Shown piece by piece: positions 17,794 to 26,688 of a stretch of DNA of 64,000 nt. The DNA is from BOKV01 sp049289295. Lineage in GTDB: Bacteria; Pseudomonadota; Alphaproteobacteria; Rhizobiales; Rhizobiaceae. The position numbers and the translations under genes were made by a program. The stretch lies in the NCBI GenBank assembly GCA_049289295.1, contig JBATLL010000075.1:124001-188000 (forward strand), written 5' to 3'. Each line of letters begins with the position of its first letter. Positions within the stretch are counted from its first letter, which is position 1. The notes under the pieces are model-generated. The model was not told where the DNA came from. It searched no databases and was given only the letters and a program-made list of their open reading frames with translations.

Positions 17794-18528
17794 TCATGCC
17801 CAGATTGCAATCCGGATGCCGGCTGTCGTCTTCAGGGGTGGATCAGGAAACGGCCTGGCCTTGCCCAGTGCCAGCCGCCGCGCAATGACCAGACAGGCAC
17901 AGGCATCGAGGAAATCATCGCTGGCCGCGCCACGTGGCGCTGGCTGGCGCAGGAAACCGGCTTCGAGCCCGTGACTTTCCAGCACGCGACGTCTTTCTTC
18001 CATACCCTGCGGATTGACGCGACCCTTGATCTTCTTTGGCAGGGCCATGGGTGTTTGCGCAGCCAGTTGCCGGAAAGCGAGTTCGGGATGAACCTCGAAA
18101 ACACGCTCGCAAAGTTCCGGCGTCATGAGCTGATCCAGTTCGCGTATCTTGGGGAATAAATTGAAAGCCTGTTTCGAAACCTTGCGTGGCGGGGAGGAGG
18201 TCAAAAGGGACTGGCGGCAAGCTTCGAGATAGTCCTCGGCATAAACCGCAGCGCGCGACGGGATCGAGAAGACGCTCGACTGGCGCGCGCCAAGCAGTGG
18301 GCGCACCGCCTGTTCCGGACCCCGCCCACCCGCCTGGACGAAGTCCGGCAAGCCAATCGGCATGTCGACAGCTACGACACTGTCCTCAGGCATCGCCGAC
18401 AAGAGCTGTTGAAAATCAGAAAACAGTGCAATGCTCGGCCTGGCGAAATTCTCGCCATTGCAAGCGATGGCAATCCAGCCCGCGGGGCAGCCATCAACGC
18501 CGACCAGTGTTCCTGGCATTGCCGTCAT
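17794..18528 (-). CDS. DUF429 predicted RNase H-like nuclease
   Basis: The 244-residue product belongs to the DUF429 family, with an RNase H-like first strand (GVDGCPAGWIAI) and a second acidic strand (VVAVDMPIGLP). FEVHPELAFRQL and a C-terminal ASDDFLDACACLVIARR provide further acidic residues. The nuclease activity is a prediction for the family, not proven. Its ATG overlaps the pdxY stop as ATGA, so translation is probably coupled to pdxY. Confidence 0.82.
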   Translation of the reverse strand: MTAMPGTLVGVDGCPAGWIAIACNGENFARPSIALFSDFQQLLSAMPEDSVVAVDMPIGLPDFVQAGGRGPEQAVRPLLGARQSSVFSIPSRAAVYAEDYLEACRQSLLTSSPPRKVSKQAFNLFPKIRELDQLMTPELCERVFEVHPELAFRQLAAQTPMALPKKIKGRVNPQGMEERRRVLESHGLEAGFLRQPAPRGAASDDFLDACACLVIARRLALGKARPFPDPPLKTTAGIRIAIWA

Positions 18529-19397
18529 TTCCTGCCGACAACCGGCGTGGCCAGGTTGCGAAGTGTGATCATGGCGGAAGGTTTGAGGATCGAAGACCAG
18601 TCCAGAGCAAGCTGAAGTTCCGGGGAAGCGCGACCTGATGCGCGCGCCACGGCTTCAAAGACCGAGGCGGTGGTAAGGCGCAGCGTCTCGCGCATGTCCT
18701 TCCCCTTGACCAGGTGAGCGGTCAAGAGGCCGGTCGTCAGATCCCCGGCACCGTTGGGCGGACCGTTCACAAGGCGGTGTTCAGCCATGATTTCCAACTG
18801 ATCGCTGACCAGCAGGTTTCCCGTGTTGCCGCGCATGAATGCCGGAGCGGATGTAACCAGGACGCCCCGAACTCCAAGTTTTCGTGCCTGTGCAGCAGCT
18901 TCCATGGGCGTGGCTGCTTCAGGCGAAGAGACTAGCCATGCCAGTTCATGCCGGTTGGGAGTGGCAAAGTCGGCAAGGGGAAGAAGAAGGTCGCGTATGG
19001 CCCCGGCTGTTTCACCGGCAATATAGAGGCCCCGGCTGTCTCCAATGACAGGATCGCACACATAGAGGATGTCGCGATTGCGTTCCTTCAGGAGTTTGAT
19101 GAACTGAGACAGTTTCACAGCCTGGGAAGCGGATGCGAGATAGCCGCTGGCAACTGCCTTGACCTCACCCAGCCAGGGCGCGGAAAGGATATCTTCCAGC
19201 AACAAGGCAAAAGATTCCTCATCAGGAACGATACGACCTGACTTTCCATGCCCGGGATGAAAAGGCAAAATCACCGTCGGCACAGACCAGCAGGAAAGAC
19301 CGCTGAGTTCGATGGCGGGAACAGCAGAGCGATTGCCGACTGAACCAATCACGACATGGCTTGAAACCGAGATGACGGCTGATGGCGTCTGCTCCAT
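18525..19397 (-). CDS. pdxY: Pyridoxal kinase PdxY-like
   Basis: About 290 residues with a ribokinase-like fold. Motifs are VISVSSHVVIGSVGN at the N-terminus, the CDPVIGD strand, the TPNRHELAWL motif, and the anion hole with catalytic Asp in GPPNGAGDLTTG. The ATG at 19397 is chosen; a GTG one codon earlier abuts the upstream stop. The enzyme phosphorylates pyridoxal in cofactor salvage. It lies between a small membrane protein and DUF429 in a tight three-gene leftward operon. Confidence 0.88.
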   Translation of the reverse strand: MEQTPSAVISVSSHVVIGSVGNRSAVPAIELSGLSCWSVPTVILPFHPGHGKSGRIVPDEESFALLLEDILSAPWLGEVKAVASGYLASASQAVKLSQFIKLLKERNRDILYVCDPVIGDSRGLYIAGETAGAIRDLLLPLADFATPNRHELAWLVSSPEAATPMEAAAQARKLGVRGVLVTSAPAFMRGNTGNLLVSDQLEIMAEHRLVNGPPNGAGDLTTGLLTAHLVKGKDMRETLRLTTASVFEAVARASGRASPELQLALDWSSILKPSAMITLRNLATPVVGRK

Positions 19398-19400
19398 CAC

Positions 19401-19670
19401 TCACCGCAGGACATAGGTGGTAACCAGATGGAAAATGAGTGCGATGACGACGACAAGCGCCAGGGCTCGACCGATCCGCTTGCCGAGTATCTCCATCCTG
19501 TCATCATCTTCATGGTCGCTTGCCGAGAAATGGTCGGCAATTCGACCCGCTGTTCGCGCAAGCGAAGAGGTACCCAGGGATTCGGACTCCTGCGCAACCC
19601 TTTCCAGAATGCGGGCGGATTCCTTGGCATCCTTTTTGGATTGGTCTTCCGTATTGCGGCGGTTCGGCAT
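19401..19670 (-). CDS. Small hypothetical protein with one C-terminal membrane helix
   Basis: The 89-residue product has a charged N-terminal two thirds rich in Glu, Lys, Arg and Ser and a single hydrophobic helix near the end (ALALVVVIALIFHLVTTYV), so it is probably a tail-anchored inner-membrane protein. GGAG precedes the ATG at good distance. I do not recognise a family. Only a few bases separate it from pdxY, so it should be the first gene of that operon; it is divergent from the UMF1 transporter gene. Confidence 0.6.
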   Translation of the reverse strand: MPNRRNTEDQSKKDAKESARILERVAQESESLGTSSLARTAGRIADHFSASDHEDDDRMEILGKRIGRALALVVVIALIFHLVTTYVLR

Positions 19671-19791
19671 GAAATTTCTCCGGCATTCTCAGCCATCAAT
19701 GCCACAGGCAGAAGCTGAACGAAAGCCAGTGACAAGGCATGTCGATTCCTGACATAGTCCGCGCACTTGGGAAAAGGTGGGAGTGACGGGA

Positions 19792-21186
19792 ATGACAACG
19801 GCAGAAACAGGTCTTGAAAAGGCGCATGGCCCGAAGACCAGCAAGCGGGGAATCTGGGGCTGGATGTTCTTCGACTGGGCAGCCCAGCCGTTCTTCACGG
19901 TCGTGACCACTTTCATTTTCGGGCCCTATTTCATTTCGCGCCTTGCACCAGATGCAGCGACAGGACAGGCCGCATGGGGTTACGGTATCGCGGCGGGAGG
20001 GTTTCTGATTGCCATTCTCTCTCCGGTACTCGGTTCCATCGCTGACCAGACTGGTCCAAGAAAACCCTGGATCGGCTTTTTCGCGGCCATAAAGATAATC
20101 AGTCTGATGCTGCTCTGGTTTGCCGCGCCCGGTTCAAGCCTGTTCTGGGTGGTTGCCGTGTTCACGATGGCCAGCGTTGCAGCGGAGTTCTCAACGGTCT
20201 TCAATGATTCCATGATGCCGAGGCTCGTCTCGAAGGACGAGATCGGAAAAGTTTCCAACACGGCGTGGGGCCTGGGCTATCTCGGCGGCATGATCGTGTT
20301 GATGTTTGTCATCGCAGCGCTGGCTGGCAATCCCGAGACAGGCAAGACGATCGCGGGGATCGTGCCTCTTTTCGGCATTGATCCTGCAACTGGCGAGGAT
20401 GCGAGGGCCACGGGTCCGATATCAGCCATCTGGTATCTGATCTTTATCCTGCCAATGTTCCTTTACACACCAGACTCCGGCAGGGGAATTCCGTTCGCCA
20501 AGGCTGTCAAACTCGGAATTGCCGAATTGAAATCGACAATTGCAGAAGCGCGCACCCGGCCAGGTATCGTGCGGTTTCTGATCGCTCGCATGACTTACCA
20601 GGATGGTGTCAATGCGCTGCTTGCGCTGGGGGGTGGTTTCGCCGCCGCCATGTTCGGCTGGTCAATCACGGAAATCGGCATTTACGGAATCATTCTCAAT
20701 GTCGTGGCAATCGCAGGGTGCCTGATTGCCGGCAGGCTGGATCTGGCGCTGGGCTCGAAGCGAATCGTTCTGTGGTCCGTGGTTCTCCTGTTCATCGCAA
20801 CAATCGGAATTGTCTCGACAGGTCCCGGCTATACCCTGTTCGGCATGCTGCAACTGAGTACCGCAGACAGCGGTGCGCTTTTTGGAACGGCTGCGGAAAA
20901 GGCCTATATCCTTTACGGGCTGCTGATCGGGCTTGCCTTTGGACCCGTGCAGGCCTCTTCAAGATCCTACATGGCGCGCAGCGTGTCGGCTGACGAAGCG
21001 GGGCGCTATTTCGGAATTTATGCGCTGGCCGGACGTGCGACCAGTTTTCTCGCTCCATTCATGGTCGCCACCGTCACCACACTGACCGATTCGGCGCGGG
21101 CAGGCATGGCAGTCATCATGCTGTTTTTCCTGATTGGTGGATTGATCCTGATGGTCACACCCTATCCTGCCCACAATCCGGATTGA
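19792..21186 (+). CDS. UMF1-family MFS transporter (Atg22-like)
   Basis: From the ATG at 19792 (GGGAG upstream; a GTG at 19777 is possible) the protein has 464 residues and about twelve membrane segments. Typical family features are WGWMFFDWAAQPFFTVVTTFIFGPYF at the start, the loop GSIADQTGPRKPW, and VFNDSMMPRLVSKDEIGKVS after helix 4. UMF1 and Atg22-like carriers are thought to export amino acids or other small solutes, but no substrate is known for bacterial members. It converges on purH with an 11-base gap. Confidence 0.88.
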   Translation: MTTAETGLEKAHGPKTSKRGIWGWMFFDWAAQPFFTVVTTFIFGPYFISRLAPDAATGQAAWGYGIAAGGFLIAILSPVLGSIADQTGPRKPWIGFFAAIKIISLMLLWFAAPGSSLFWVVAVFTMASVAAEFSTVFNDSMMPRLVSKDEIGKVSNTAWGLGYLGGMIVLMFVIAALAGNPETGKTIAGIVPLFGIDPATGEDARATGPISAIWYLIFILPMFLYTPDSGRGIPFAKAVKLGIAELKSTIAEARTRPGIVRFLIARMTYQDGVNALLALGGGFAAAMFGWSITEIGIYGIILNVVAIAGCLIAGRLDLALGSKRIVLWSVVLLFIATIGIVSTGPGYTLFGMLQLSTADSGALFGTAAEKAYILYGLLIGLAFGPVQASSRSYMARSVSADEAGRYFGIYALAGRATSFLAPFMVATVTTLTDSARAGMAVIMLFFLIGGLILMVTPYPAHNPD

Positions 21187-21198
21187 TATCCGGAAGGA

Positions 21199-22815
21199 TC
21201 AGTGCCTGAAGTGCCGCATGCCGGTAAAGACCATGGCTATGCCCGCCTTGTCCGCGGCTTCGATAACTTCCGCGTCGCGCATTGATCCACCAGGCTGGAT
21301 AACGGCCGTTGCACCAGCTTCGATGGCTGAAACAAGCCCATCGGCAAAAGGAAAGAACGCGTCCGAGGCCACAACAGAGCCGCGTGTATGCGGCGCGTCC
21401 CAGCCTCCCGAACCAGCTGCGTCTTGTGCCTTGCGCACGGCAATCCTGGACGAATCGATCCGGCTCATCTGGCCAGCACCGATTCCCACCGTGGCGCCGT
21501 CGCGTGCATAGACAATGGCGTTGGACTTCACATGCTTTGCAACACGGAAAGCAAATCGCATGTCGTCAAGTTCACGTTCGGTAGGCTGGCGCTTCGTCAC
21601 TGTTTTCAGATCAAGTTCGTCGATGCTGCCATTGTCCCTGGATTGAACGAGTAGCCCACCTGCGATTGTTCGCACATCAAGGCCGGACGAAGATGGCGAA
21701 GCGAGTGATCCGGTCAGAAGTACCCGCAGATTTTTCTTTCCCGCCAGGATTGATTTTGCTTCCTCGCTTGCGCCCGGTGCAACGATCACCTCTACAAAGA
21801 GGTCGGCAACGGCAGCAGCCGTCCCGGCATCCAGTTCGCGGTTGAGTGCAATGATTCCGCCGAAGGCCGACACCGGATCACAGGCCAGCGCCTGCCTGTA
21901 GGCGCTCAGCTGATCCACAGCGGTCGCCACGCCACAAGGATTGGCATGCTTGATGATGGCGACTGCTGCACAGCGTTGTGGATCAAATTCCGATACAAGC
22001 TCAAAGGCCGCATTCGTGTCATTGATGTTGTTCCAGGAAAGCTGTTTTCCCTGCAGTTGAACAGCTGTTGCCACACCGGGACGATCCTCGCCCGTGAGAT
22101 AAAAGGCGGCACTTTGATGGGGGTTCTCTCCATAACGCAGTTCTTCGGCGAGTTTGCCGGCGATCGAGAAATGGCGGCGCACCGGCTGGTCGAGCTGCTC
22201 TGCATACCATTGGGCAATTGCGGAATCATAGGCGGCGGTTCTTGAAAACGCGCGTGCAGAAAGCTGCCTGCGCAGCGCCAGCGGCAAGCTTCCGCGATGC
22301 TGGCGAATTGCCTCCAGAATTTCCGAGTAGTCGGCAGGATCGGTTGCAACACCGACATAGGCGTGGTTCTTCGCCGCCGCGCGTATCATGGCGGGTCCAC
22401 CAATGTCGATATTCTCGACCGTATCCCCGTAGGAAGCCCCTGATGCGGCCACGGTCTCGAAGGGATACAGGTTGACGACCAGCAGATCGATCGGCTCGAT
22501 GCCATGATCCTGCATGGCCTTTGCATGTTCAGGATCATCCCTGACCGCCAGCAACGCGCCGTGAATGGCTGGATGCAAGGTCTTTACGCGACCATCCATG
22601 ATCTCGGGAAAGCCGGTGACGGCGGAGACGTCGGTGACCTCGATCCCGGCGTTGCGGATTGCCTGGGCTGTACCTCCCGTGGACAGGATCATCACCCCAT
22701 GCCCAGCGAGCGACTTCGCGAATTCGACGAGGCCGGTCTTGTCGGACACTGAAATGAGGGCCCTTCGAACCTGGACGAGATCAGGTGCGGGAACATGTTT
22801 CGATGCGACGCTCAT
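21199..22815 (-). CDS. purH: Bifunctional AICAR formyltransferase / IMP cyclohydrolase PurH
   Basis: The true start is the ATG at 22815 (MSVASKH..., GGGAAAA upstream); the longer frame to 22884 has unrelated codons. The 538-residue enzyme carries the N-terminal MGS-like IMP cyclohydrolase domain (RALISVSDKTGLVEFAKSL, ILSTGGTA) and the C-terminal AICARFT domain (LRYGENPHQSAAFY, KHANPCGVA, then ASDAFFPFADG). It catalyses the last two steps of de novo IMP synthesis. Gene order rsmB-heparinase-purH on one strand is common in Rhizobiales. Confidence 0.97.
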   Translation of the reverse strand: MSVASKHVPAPDLVQVRRALISVSDKTGLVEFAKSLAGHGVMILSTGGTAQAIRNAGIEVTDVSAVTGFPEIMDGRVKTLHPAIHGALLAVRDDPEHAKAMQDHGIEPIDLLVVNLYPFETVAASGASYGDTVENIDIGGPAMIRAAAKNHAYVGVATDPADYSEILEAIRQHRGSLPLALRRQLSARAFSRTAAYDSAIAQWYAEQLDQPVRRHFSIAGKLAEELRYGENPHQSAAFYLTGEDRPGVATAVQLQGKQLSWNNINDTNAAFELVSEFDPQRCAAVAIIKHANPCGVATAVDQLSAYRQALACDPVSAFGGIIALNRELDAGTAAAVADLFVEVIVAPGASEEAKSILAGKKNLRVLLTGSLASPSSSGLDVRTIAGGLLVQSRDNGSIDELDLKTVTKRQPTERELDDMRFAFRVAKHVKSNAIVYARDGATVGIGAGQMSRIDSSRIAVRKAQDAAGSGGWDAPHTRGSVVASDAFFPFADGLVSAIEAGATAVIQPGGSMRDAEVIEAADKAGIAMVFTGMRHFRH

Positions 22816-22905
22816 GGACAGTTTTCCCAACGTGGATTGAACGGTTGTTGTGCAGCGCAATATCATGCTGACGGTTCTGCACAAATGTGCGGATCGTCGC
22901 GCTGT

Positions 22906-24606
22906 TCAGCGTCTCGCCAGTCTTTCGAACCGCCAGGAGATCTCCTGGATACCATTCAACTGACAGGCAATCACGATCTGGCTTGTTCGCCTCGCACCGG
23001 TCGATGCTGAAAAGAAGATGCTTTCTTCAAGGGATGCTACAGCTGTACGGCACACCATGCTCCAGCGCGAACCATCTGCAAGTGAAAGCAGGATCGTACG
23101 GCCGTCGGAAGCTTTCCCGGCTGCAACGGAAGGGTGAAGATGGAACCGGATTGTCGCGCGTAAACCGGCTGCGTTTCGCAGTGCCTTGCCCCCGGCCCCC
23201 AGAAAATGATCGGAACCATCGAGAACGCTTCCGGTGCGCGAAAGCGTGAGGCTTCGTTCGTGAATGATGCCCTGGTTGCGCAGATAGCCGTCGTGACTGG
23301 CGGTTACGGTCAACATGCCTTCCACATCTTCTCGGCTGCTTGGCACATTGCGCGGCCCGTCGAGAATCCGACTGTCGAGCATACGCCCAAAAATACCCTG
23401 ACCAGAGAACTGGCAACTTGAGCGATCATTGATGGTCACGGTGGAATGGGCAGCCGTTGTGCGCGCTGCCTCGATTGCCCTGGGATCAGGTCGAACCGGA
23501 GCACCACAATTGATGATGAAGGGAGCCGAGCCATGGCTCATTTCGAATGAAAGGCAGCCTGCGTGCGCTCCCCCGGACATCTCGCCTGCAGGCGGCTTTC
23601 CGGTATCCATGAGAAGGACTGTCAGATCCTGCTGCATTCTCTGATAACCGGTGTAGGGAAGATCGGTGCCGGTCAGGCCACCGGTGTCATCATATCTCAG
23701 CACTGTGGCGATGAGGTCGTGTGCCGTGGTCGCCGTGCCGTTCACATGCGTGAAACTGCCATCGCCCAGCCTGAAAAAGCGCACCGCGCCCATCATGCGG
23801 TCTATTGCTGAAATCAGCTCGGCCGAAGGGGGCCTGCCCAACCTTGATATCGATTGGCGAAGTGGCAGCAGCAAGGCCAGAATGATCGGCAGGTTGGACG
23901 GGTTTCGGCTGGCGTGTCCGCCATCGGGATAGATCTGTCTTTGCAGTTCATGATCGAGATTGCGTTCCGCGTTGCGCAGGATGGAGGACTGGCCGGACAC
24001 GCAGATGGATGCATATGCCAGCGCAATAGACCCCATCAGTCTCGGCATTCCATCAGGTGCATTGCGGCTTTCGCGGCGCAGATAGCGGATATGCTGACCG
24101 ACCGATTTCAGGAAGGAACGGTAGAACTGGAGGTCTGCATTGCCGATGATGAGAACCGAATGGCAGAGCCAGGATACGAGCCGGGCAGATGCTGATTCGA
24201 CGTCCCAGACCGTCTCACTGCCCTTGTGCCTAGTATCAAGAGCGATCCAGTCGCGCACGAATGCCTGGGCATTCGATGAAGACAGGGAATCGCGGGATGC
24301 CGCAAGATGGCGAAGCCAGCGGAAGGAGTGCAGTTCGCGCTCCCACGCGGCGTCTGGTGGCGGAATCCGGAAGGGGGAAGATCCTGCCGCATTGGCGGAT
24401 TTGCCGGCAAAAAAGAAATTGCCGGCATAGATGTCGTGGGCAACCGTAGGATCAGCGGTGCCCAGATCTGGGGGAGCCAGCAGAAGGCGATCGGGCGTGG
24501 CCACACCCAGCGACGGGCGAACCATGTCGCCGGCGCGCTTCCTCGCACGCTTGAGCCTCTCCGCCAATACGAGCGCGATCAACCTTGGTTGGTCGGCAAT
24601 TGCCAT
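22906..24606 (-). CDS. Heparinase II/III family protein
   Basis: The product has 566 residues with an alpha-helical toroid in the first half (FRWLRHLAASRDSL, PDGGHASRNPSNLPIIL) and a heparinase II/III-like beta-sandwich in the second (MSHGSAPFIINCGAP, AAHSTVTINDRSS, HDGYLRNQGIIHERSL). Enzymes of this fold are polysaccharide lyases. Bacterial genomic copies next to purH and rsmB lack a known substrate, and this one has no evident signal peptide, which is odd for a polysaccharide lyase. It lies between rsmB and purH, 90 bases upstream of purH, and is probably in their operon. Confidence 0.85.
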   Translation of the reverse strand: MAIADQPRLIALVLAERLKRARKRAGDMVRPSLGVATPDRLLLAPPDLGTADPTVAHDIYAGNFFFAGKSANAAGSSPFRIPPPDAAWERELHSFRWLRHLAASRDSLSSSNAQAFVRDWIALDTRHKGSETVWDVESASARLVSWLCHSVLIIGNADLQFYRSFLKSVGQHIRYLRRESRNAPDGMPRLMGSIALAYASICVSGQSSILRNAERNLDHELQRQIYPDGGHASRNPSNLPIILALLLPLRQSISRLGRPPSAELISAIDRMMGAVRFFRLGDGSFTHVNGTATTAHDLIATVLRYDDTGGLTGTDLPYTGYQRMQQDLTVLLMDTGKPPAGEMSGGAHAGCLSFEMSHGSAPFIINCGAPVRPDPRAIEAARTTAAHSTVTINDRSSCQFSGQGIFGRMLDSRILDGPRNVPSSREDVEGMLTVTASHDGYLRNQGIIHERSLTLSRTGSVLDGSDHFLGAGGKALRNAAGLRATIRFHLHPSVAAGKASDGRTILLSLADGSRWSMVCRTAVASLEESIFFSASTGARRTSQIVIACQLNGIQEISWRFERLARR

Positions 24607-24772
24607 CTGGTCGATTTCCCGTCATCTCGTTCCGCCGCCAGTCTCGCTCATGCATGCATGAATGAGACCGGATACCCCTGTCGGCAACCACCATCTCGCA
24701 AGAATTCTTAACCGTTCGAGGAAAAAGGGCAATATCCTCAACACGCTCCTGGCGACTTCCACCAGTTTTCCA

Positions 24773-26122
24773 CTAGCGATCAACAAGAAAACGACAAGCG
24801 AAGAAGCCATCCATGGTTCCCCAACCGGGCATTGCAATCGGTACGTCGCAGGGAAGGGTCCGCAAGGCGCCCTGGCCATTGACGAGATGCCCAAGCCCGA
24901 GCGGCAGTTCATCGGCACGGATCGGGTCAGGACGCAGGTTTCCCGGTTCCTTTCTTATCGTAGCAAGCAGGTTTTCGCCTTCATCCTTGAGGATCGAGCA
25001 ATTGGCATAGACGAGCACGCCGCCGGTGCGGACCATTCCTGCGGCAGCTTCGATCATTCTGCGTTGCAGCTGGACAAGTGAATCCAGCCCGGTCTGTTCC
25101 ACATTGAAGGCAATTTCGGGATGCCTGCGCATGGTGCCGGTCGCCGTGCAGGGCGCGTCGAGGAGGACGGCGTCAAAAGCCTCGGCCTCCCCCCATTCCA
25201 GAATGTCTGCCATAACGACATGCGACTCGAAACGGAGGCGTTCCATGTTGGCGCGCAGGCGCACGAGCCTTCGCTGCGAACTGTCAACCGCCGTCACGTC
25301 TGCGCCCATCGACAGGAGTTGCGCTGTCTTGCCACCGGGTGCCGCGCAAAGGTCAGCCACTTTCAGGTTCTTCACGTCGCCAAGCAACCTTGCGGGCAGG
25401 CTGGCGGCAAAATCCTGCACCCACCAATTGCCGTCAGCAAAGCCTGGCAGTTCAGCGATCGGCCTGTTGTCGCGAATTCGCACCGACCCGTTGGGCAGGG
25501 TGAGGCAATCAACATCGTCGAAAGCAAGAACCGCTCCCGGTCTCGCGGTAATGTCGATCAGGGGAGTTTCCCGGATTGCCCGGGAAATCGCCGCCAGCTT
25601 TTCCCGGCCGTGGTCACGCGCGATCTTGCCGGCAAGCCAGGGTGAGAAGGCGGAGGGTGGTGCAGGCTCGATCTCAAGCAAGCGGTCCCGTTCAGCGCAC
25701 ATGCGGCGCAGCAGTGCATTCACCAGTGCCGAAAAGCGTTTGGTCCTGTGATCATTGCTGGCCAGTGAAACAGCCAGATTGACAGCTGCGCTCTGGGGGG
25801 CGTTCATGAACAGTATCTGGGCCGCCGCAATATCGAGGATCGCGGACAGGAAGATCGCCTTGCGCGGCAATGGCCGGTCAAGTAGTTCGCCGAGAGCGCT
25901 TCGAATGAGTGCATGCTGGCGAAGCGCTGTTGTGGCAATCGCGCGCGCCAGTTGCTGGTCGGCCAGATCCAGCATCAGGAACTCGGGTAAACCCTTGCTC
26001 CCCGTCAGGCTGTCGAGCGATGCACTGTGTTCGAACACCTGCTCGACCAGCTTTGCTGCGGCAAGCCGGGACGCCAGACCCGGGACGGTTCTGGTGTTGC
26101 TTCGCTGGTTACTGCGATTCAT
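24773..26122 (-). CDS. rsmB: RsmB-type 16S rRNA (cytosine-C5) methyltransferase
   Basis: The enzyme has 449 residues: an N-terminal NusB-like helical domain to about residue 145 (FLSAILDIAAAQILFMNAPQSAAVNLAVSLA), then the SAM-dependent methyltransferase domain. The SAM site is VADLCAAPGGKTAQL, and the two catalytic cysteines are in DAPCTATGTMRRHPEI and VYANCSILKDEGE. It makes m5C967 (E. coli numbering) in 16S rRNA. It is the first gene of the leftward rsmB-heparinase-purH run, divergent from the SdhAF4 gene. Confidence 0.93.
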   Translation of the reverse strand: MNRSNQRSNTRTVPGLASRLAAAKLVEQVFEHSASLDSLTGSKGLPEFLMLDLADQQLARAIATTALRQHALIRSALGELLDRPLPRKAIFLSAILDIAAAQILFMNAPQSAAVNLAVSLASNDHRTKRFSALVNALLRRMCAERDRLLEIEPAPPSAFSPWLAGKIARDHGREKLAAISRAIRETPLIDITARPGAVLAFDDVDCLTLPNGSVRIRDNRPIAELPGFADGNWWVQDFAASLPARLLGDVKNLKVADLCAAPGGKTAQLLSMGADVTAVDSSQRRLVRLRANMERLRFESHVVMADILEWGEAEAFDAVLLDAPCTATGTMRRHPEIAFNVEQTGLDSLVQLQRRMIEAAAGMVRTGGVLVYANCSILKDEGENLLATIRKEPGNLRPDPIRADELPLGLGHLVNGQGALRTLPCDVPIAMPGWGTMDGFFACRFLVDR

Positions 26123-26224
26123 CGCGATTCCTTCGTGACTGGCGAATGCCTCTTCAATCCGCCTGGTGTTTTCCTATAGTAGAAGGAACATTCACGCCAA
26201 TGCCTTGCACCGGACCAGACAACC

Positions 26225-26425
26225 ATGAATGACGAAGCCCGACATAGCGACCAGGCGAAGGCCCGCAAGCTGCCGGCTGCTGCGCAACGGGCGCTTGCCG
26301 AGGCCGAAGAAAGACGCAGGGAAAAGACCCCGCCGCCCCTTCCCACGGAGGTCAATGGCCGCGATGGTCCCGAACCGGTTCGGTTTGGGGACTGGGAAAA
26401 GAACGGTATCGCCTGCGACTTCTGA
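26225..26425 (+). CDS. DUF1674 protein, succinate dehydrogenase assembly factor 4 homologue
   Basis: The product has 66 residues. The C-terminal signature NGRDGPEPVRFGDWEKNGIACDF is the DUF1674/SdhAF4 motif (split for reading: NGRDGPEPVRFGDW then EKNGIACDF). In mitochondria and alphaproteobacteria SdhAF4 binds flavinylated SdhA and protects it before docking with SdhB. The N-terminal half is charged and probably disordered. No sdh genes are in the window, so the role rests on the motif. It is divergent from rsmB with a 102-base gap. Confidence 0.85.
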   Translation: MNDEARHSDQAKARKLPAAAQRALAEAEERRREKTPPPLPTEVNGRDGPEPVRFGDWEKNGIACDF

Positions 26426-26546
26426 CAAACCTGTCCTGAATCGGGCCTGCCGCGCATTTGTGCCTTCACGGGAAACGTCTCATTCCGGGACAGAATTTCA
26501 TTTCTTAACAAGGGATAAACGCGGCTTTTGCCGCACCTGACCCCCG

Positions 26547-26561
26547 TTAACACAAGCTTAA
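26547..26561 (+). promoter_or_regulatory. CtrA-type site TTAA-N7-TTAA
   Basis: TTAA at 26547-26550 and TTAA followed by CC at 26558-26563 match the full CtrA consensus TTAA-N7-TTAAC. The site is 127 bases upstream of the TadG-like start. Control of pilus genes by CtrA is known in Caulobacter; here it is inferred. Confidence 0.6.
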
Positions 26562-26659
26562 CCACACAAAACCTGAAGCCCCTTGTTTTTCAATGACTTA
26601 GCGAAAGATGCGCTGTCGCTGACAAAGCCGGAACCAAACTGGCCCGCTTGATGCAACAC

Positions 26660-26682
26660 CTCCTGCAACCAGATCGCAGGAG
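26660..26682 (+). promoter_or_regulatory. Hairpin that sequesters the ribosome site of the TadG-like gene
   Basis: CTCCTGC (26660-26666) is exactly complementary to GCAGGAG (26676-26682), which contains the Shine-Dalgarno AGGAG of the gene starting at 26689. The loop has nine bases. Folding would hide the ribosome site. Confidence 0.5.
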
Positions 26683-26688
26683 TGTATC

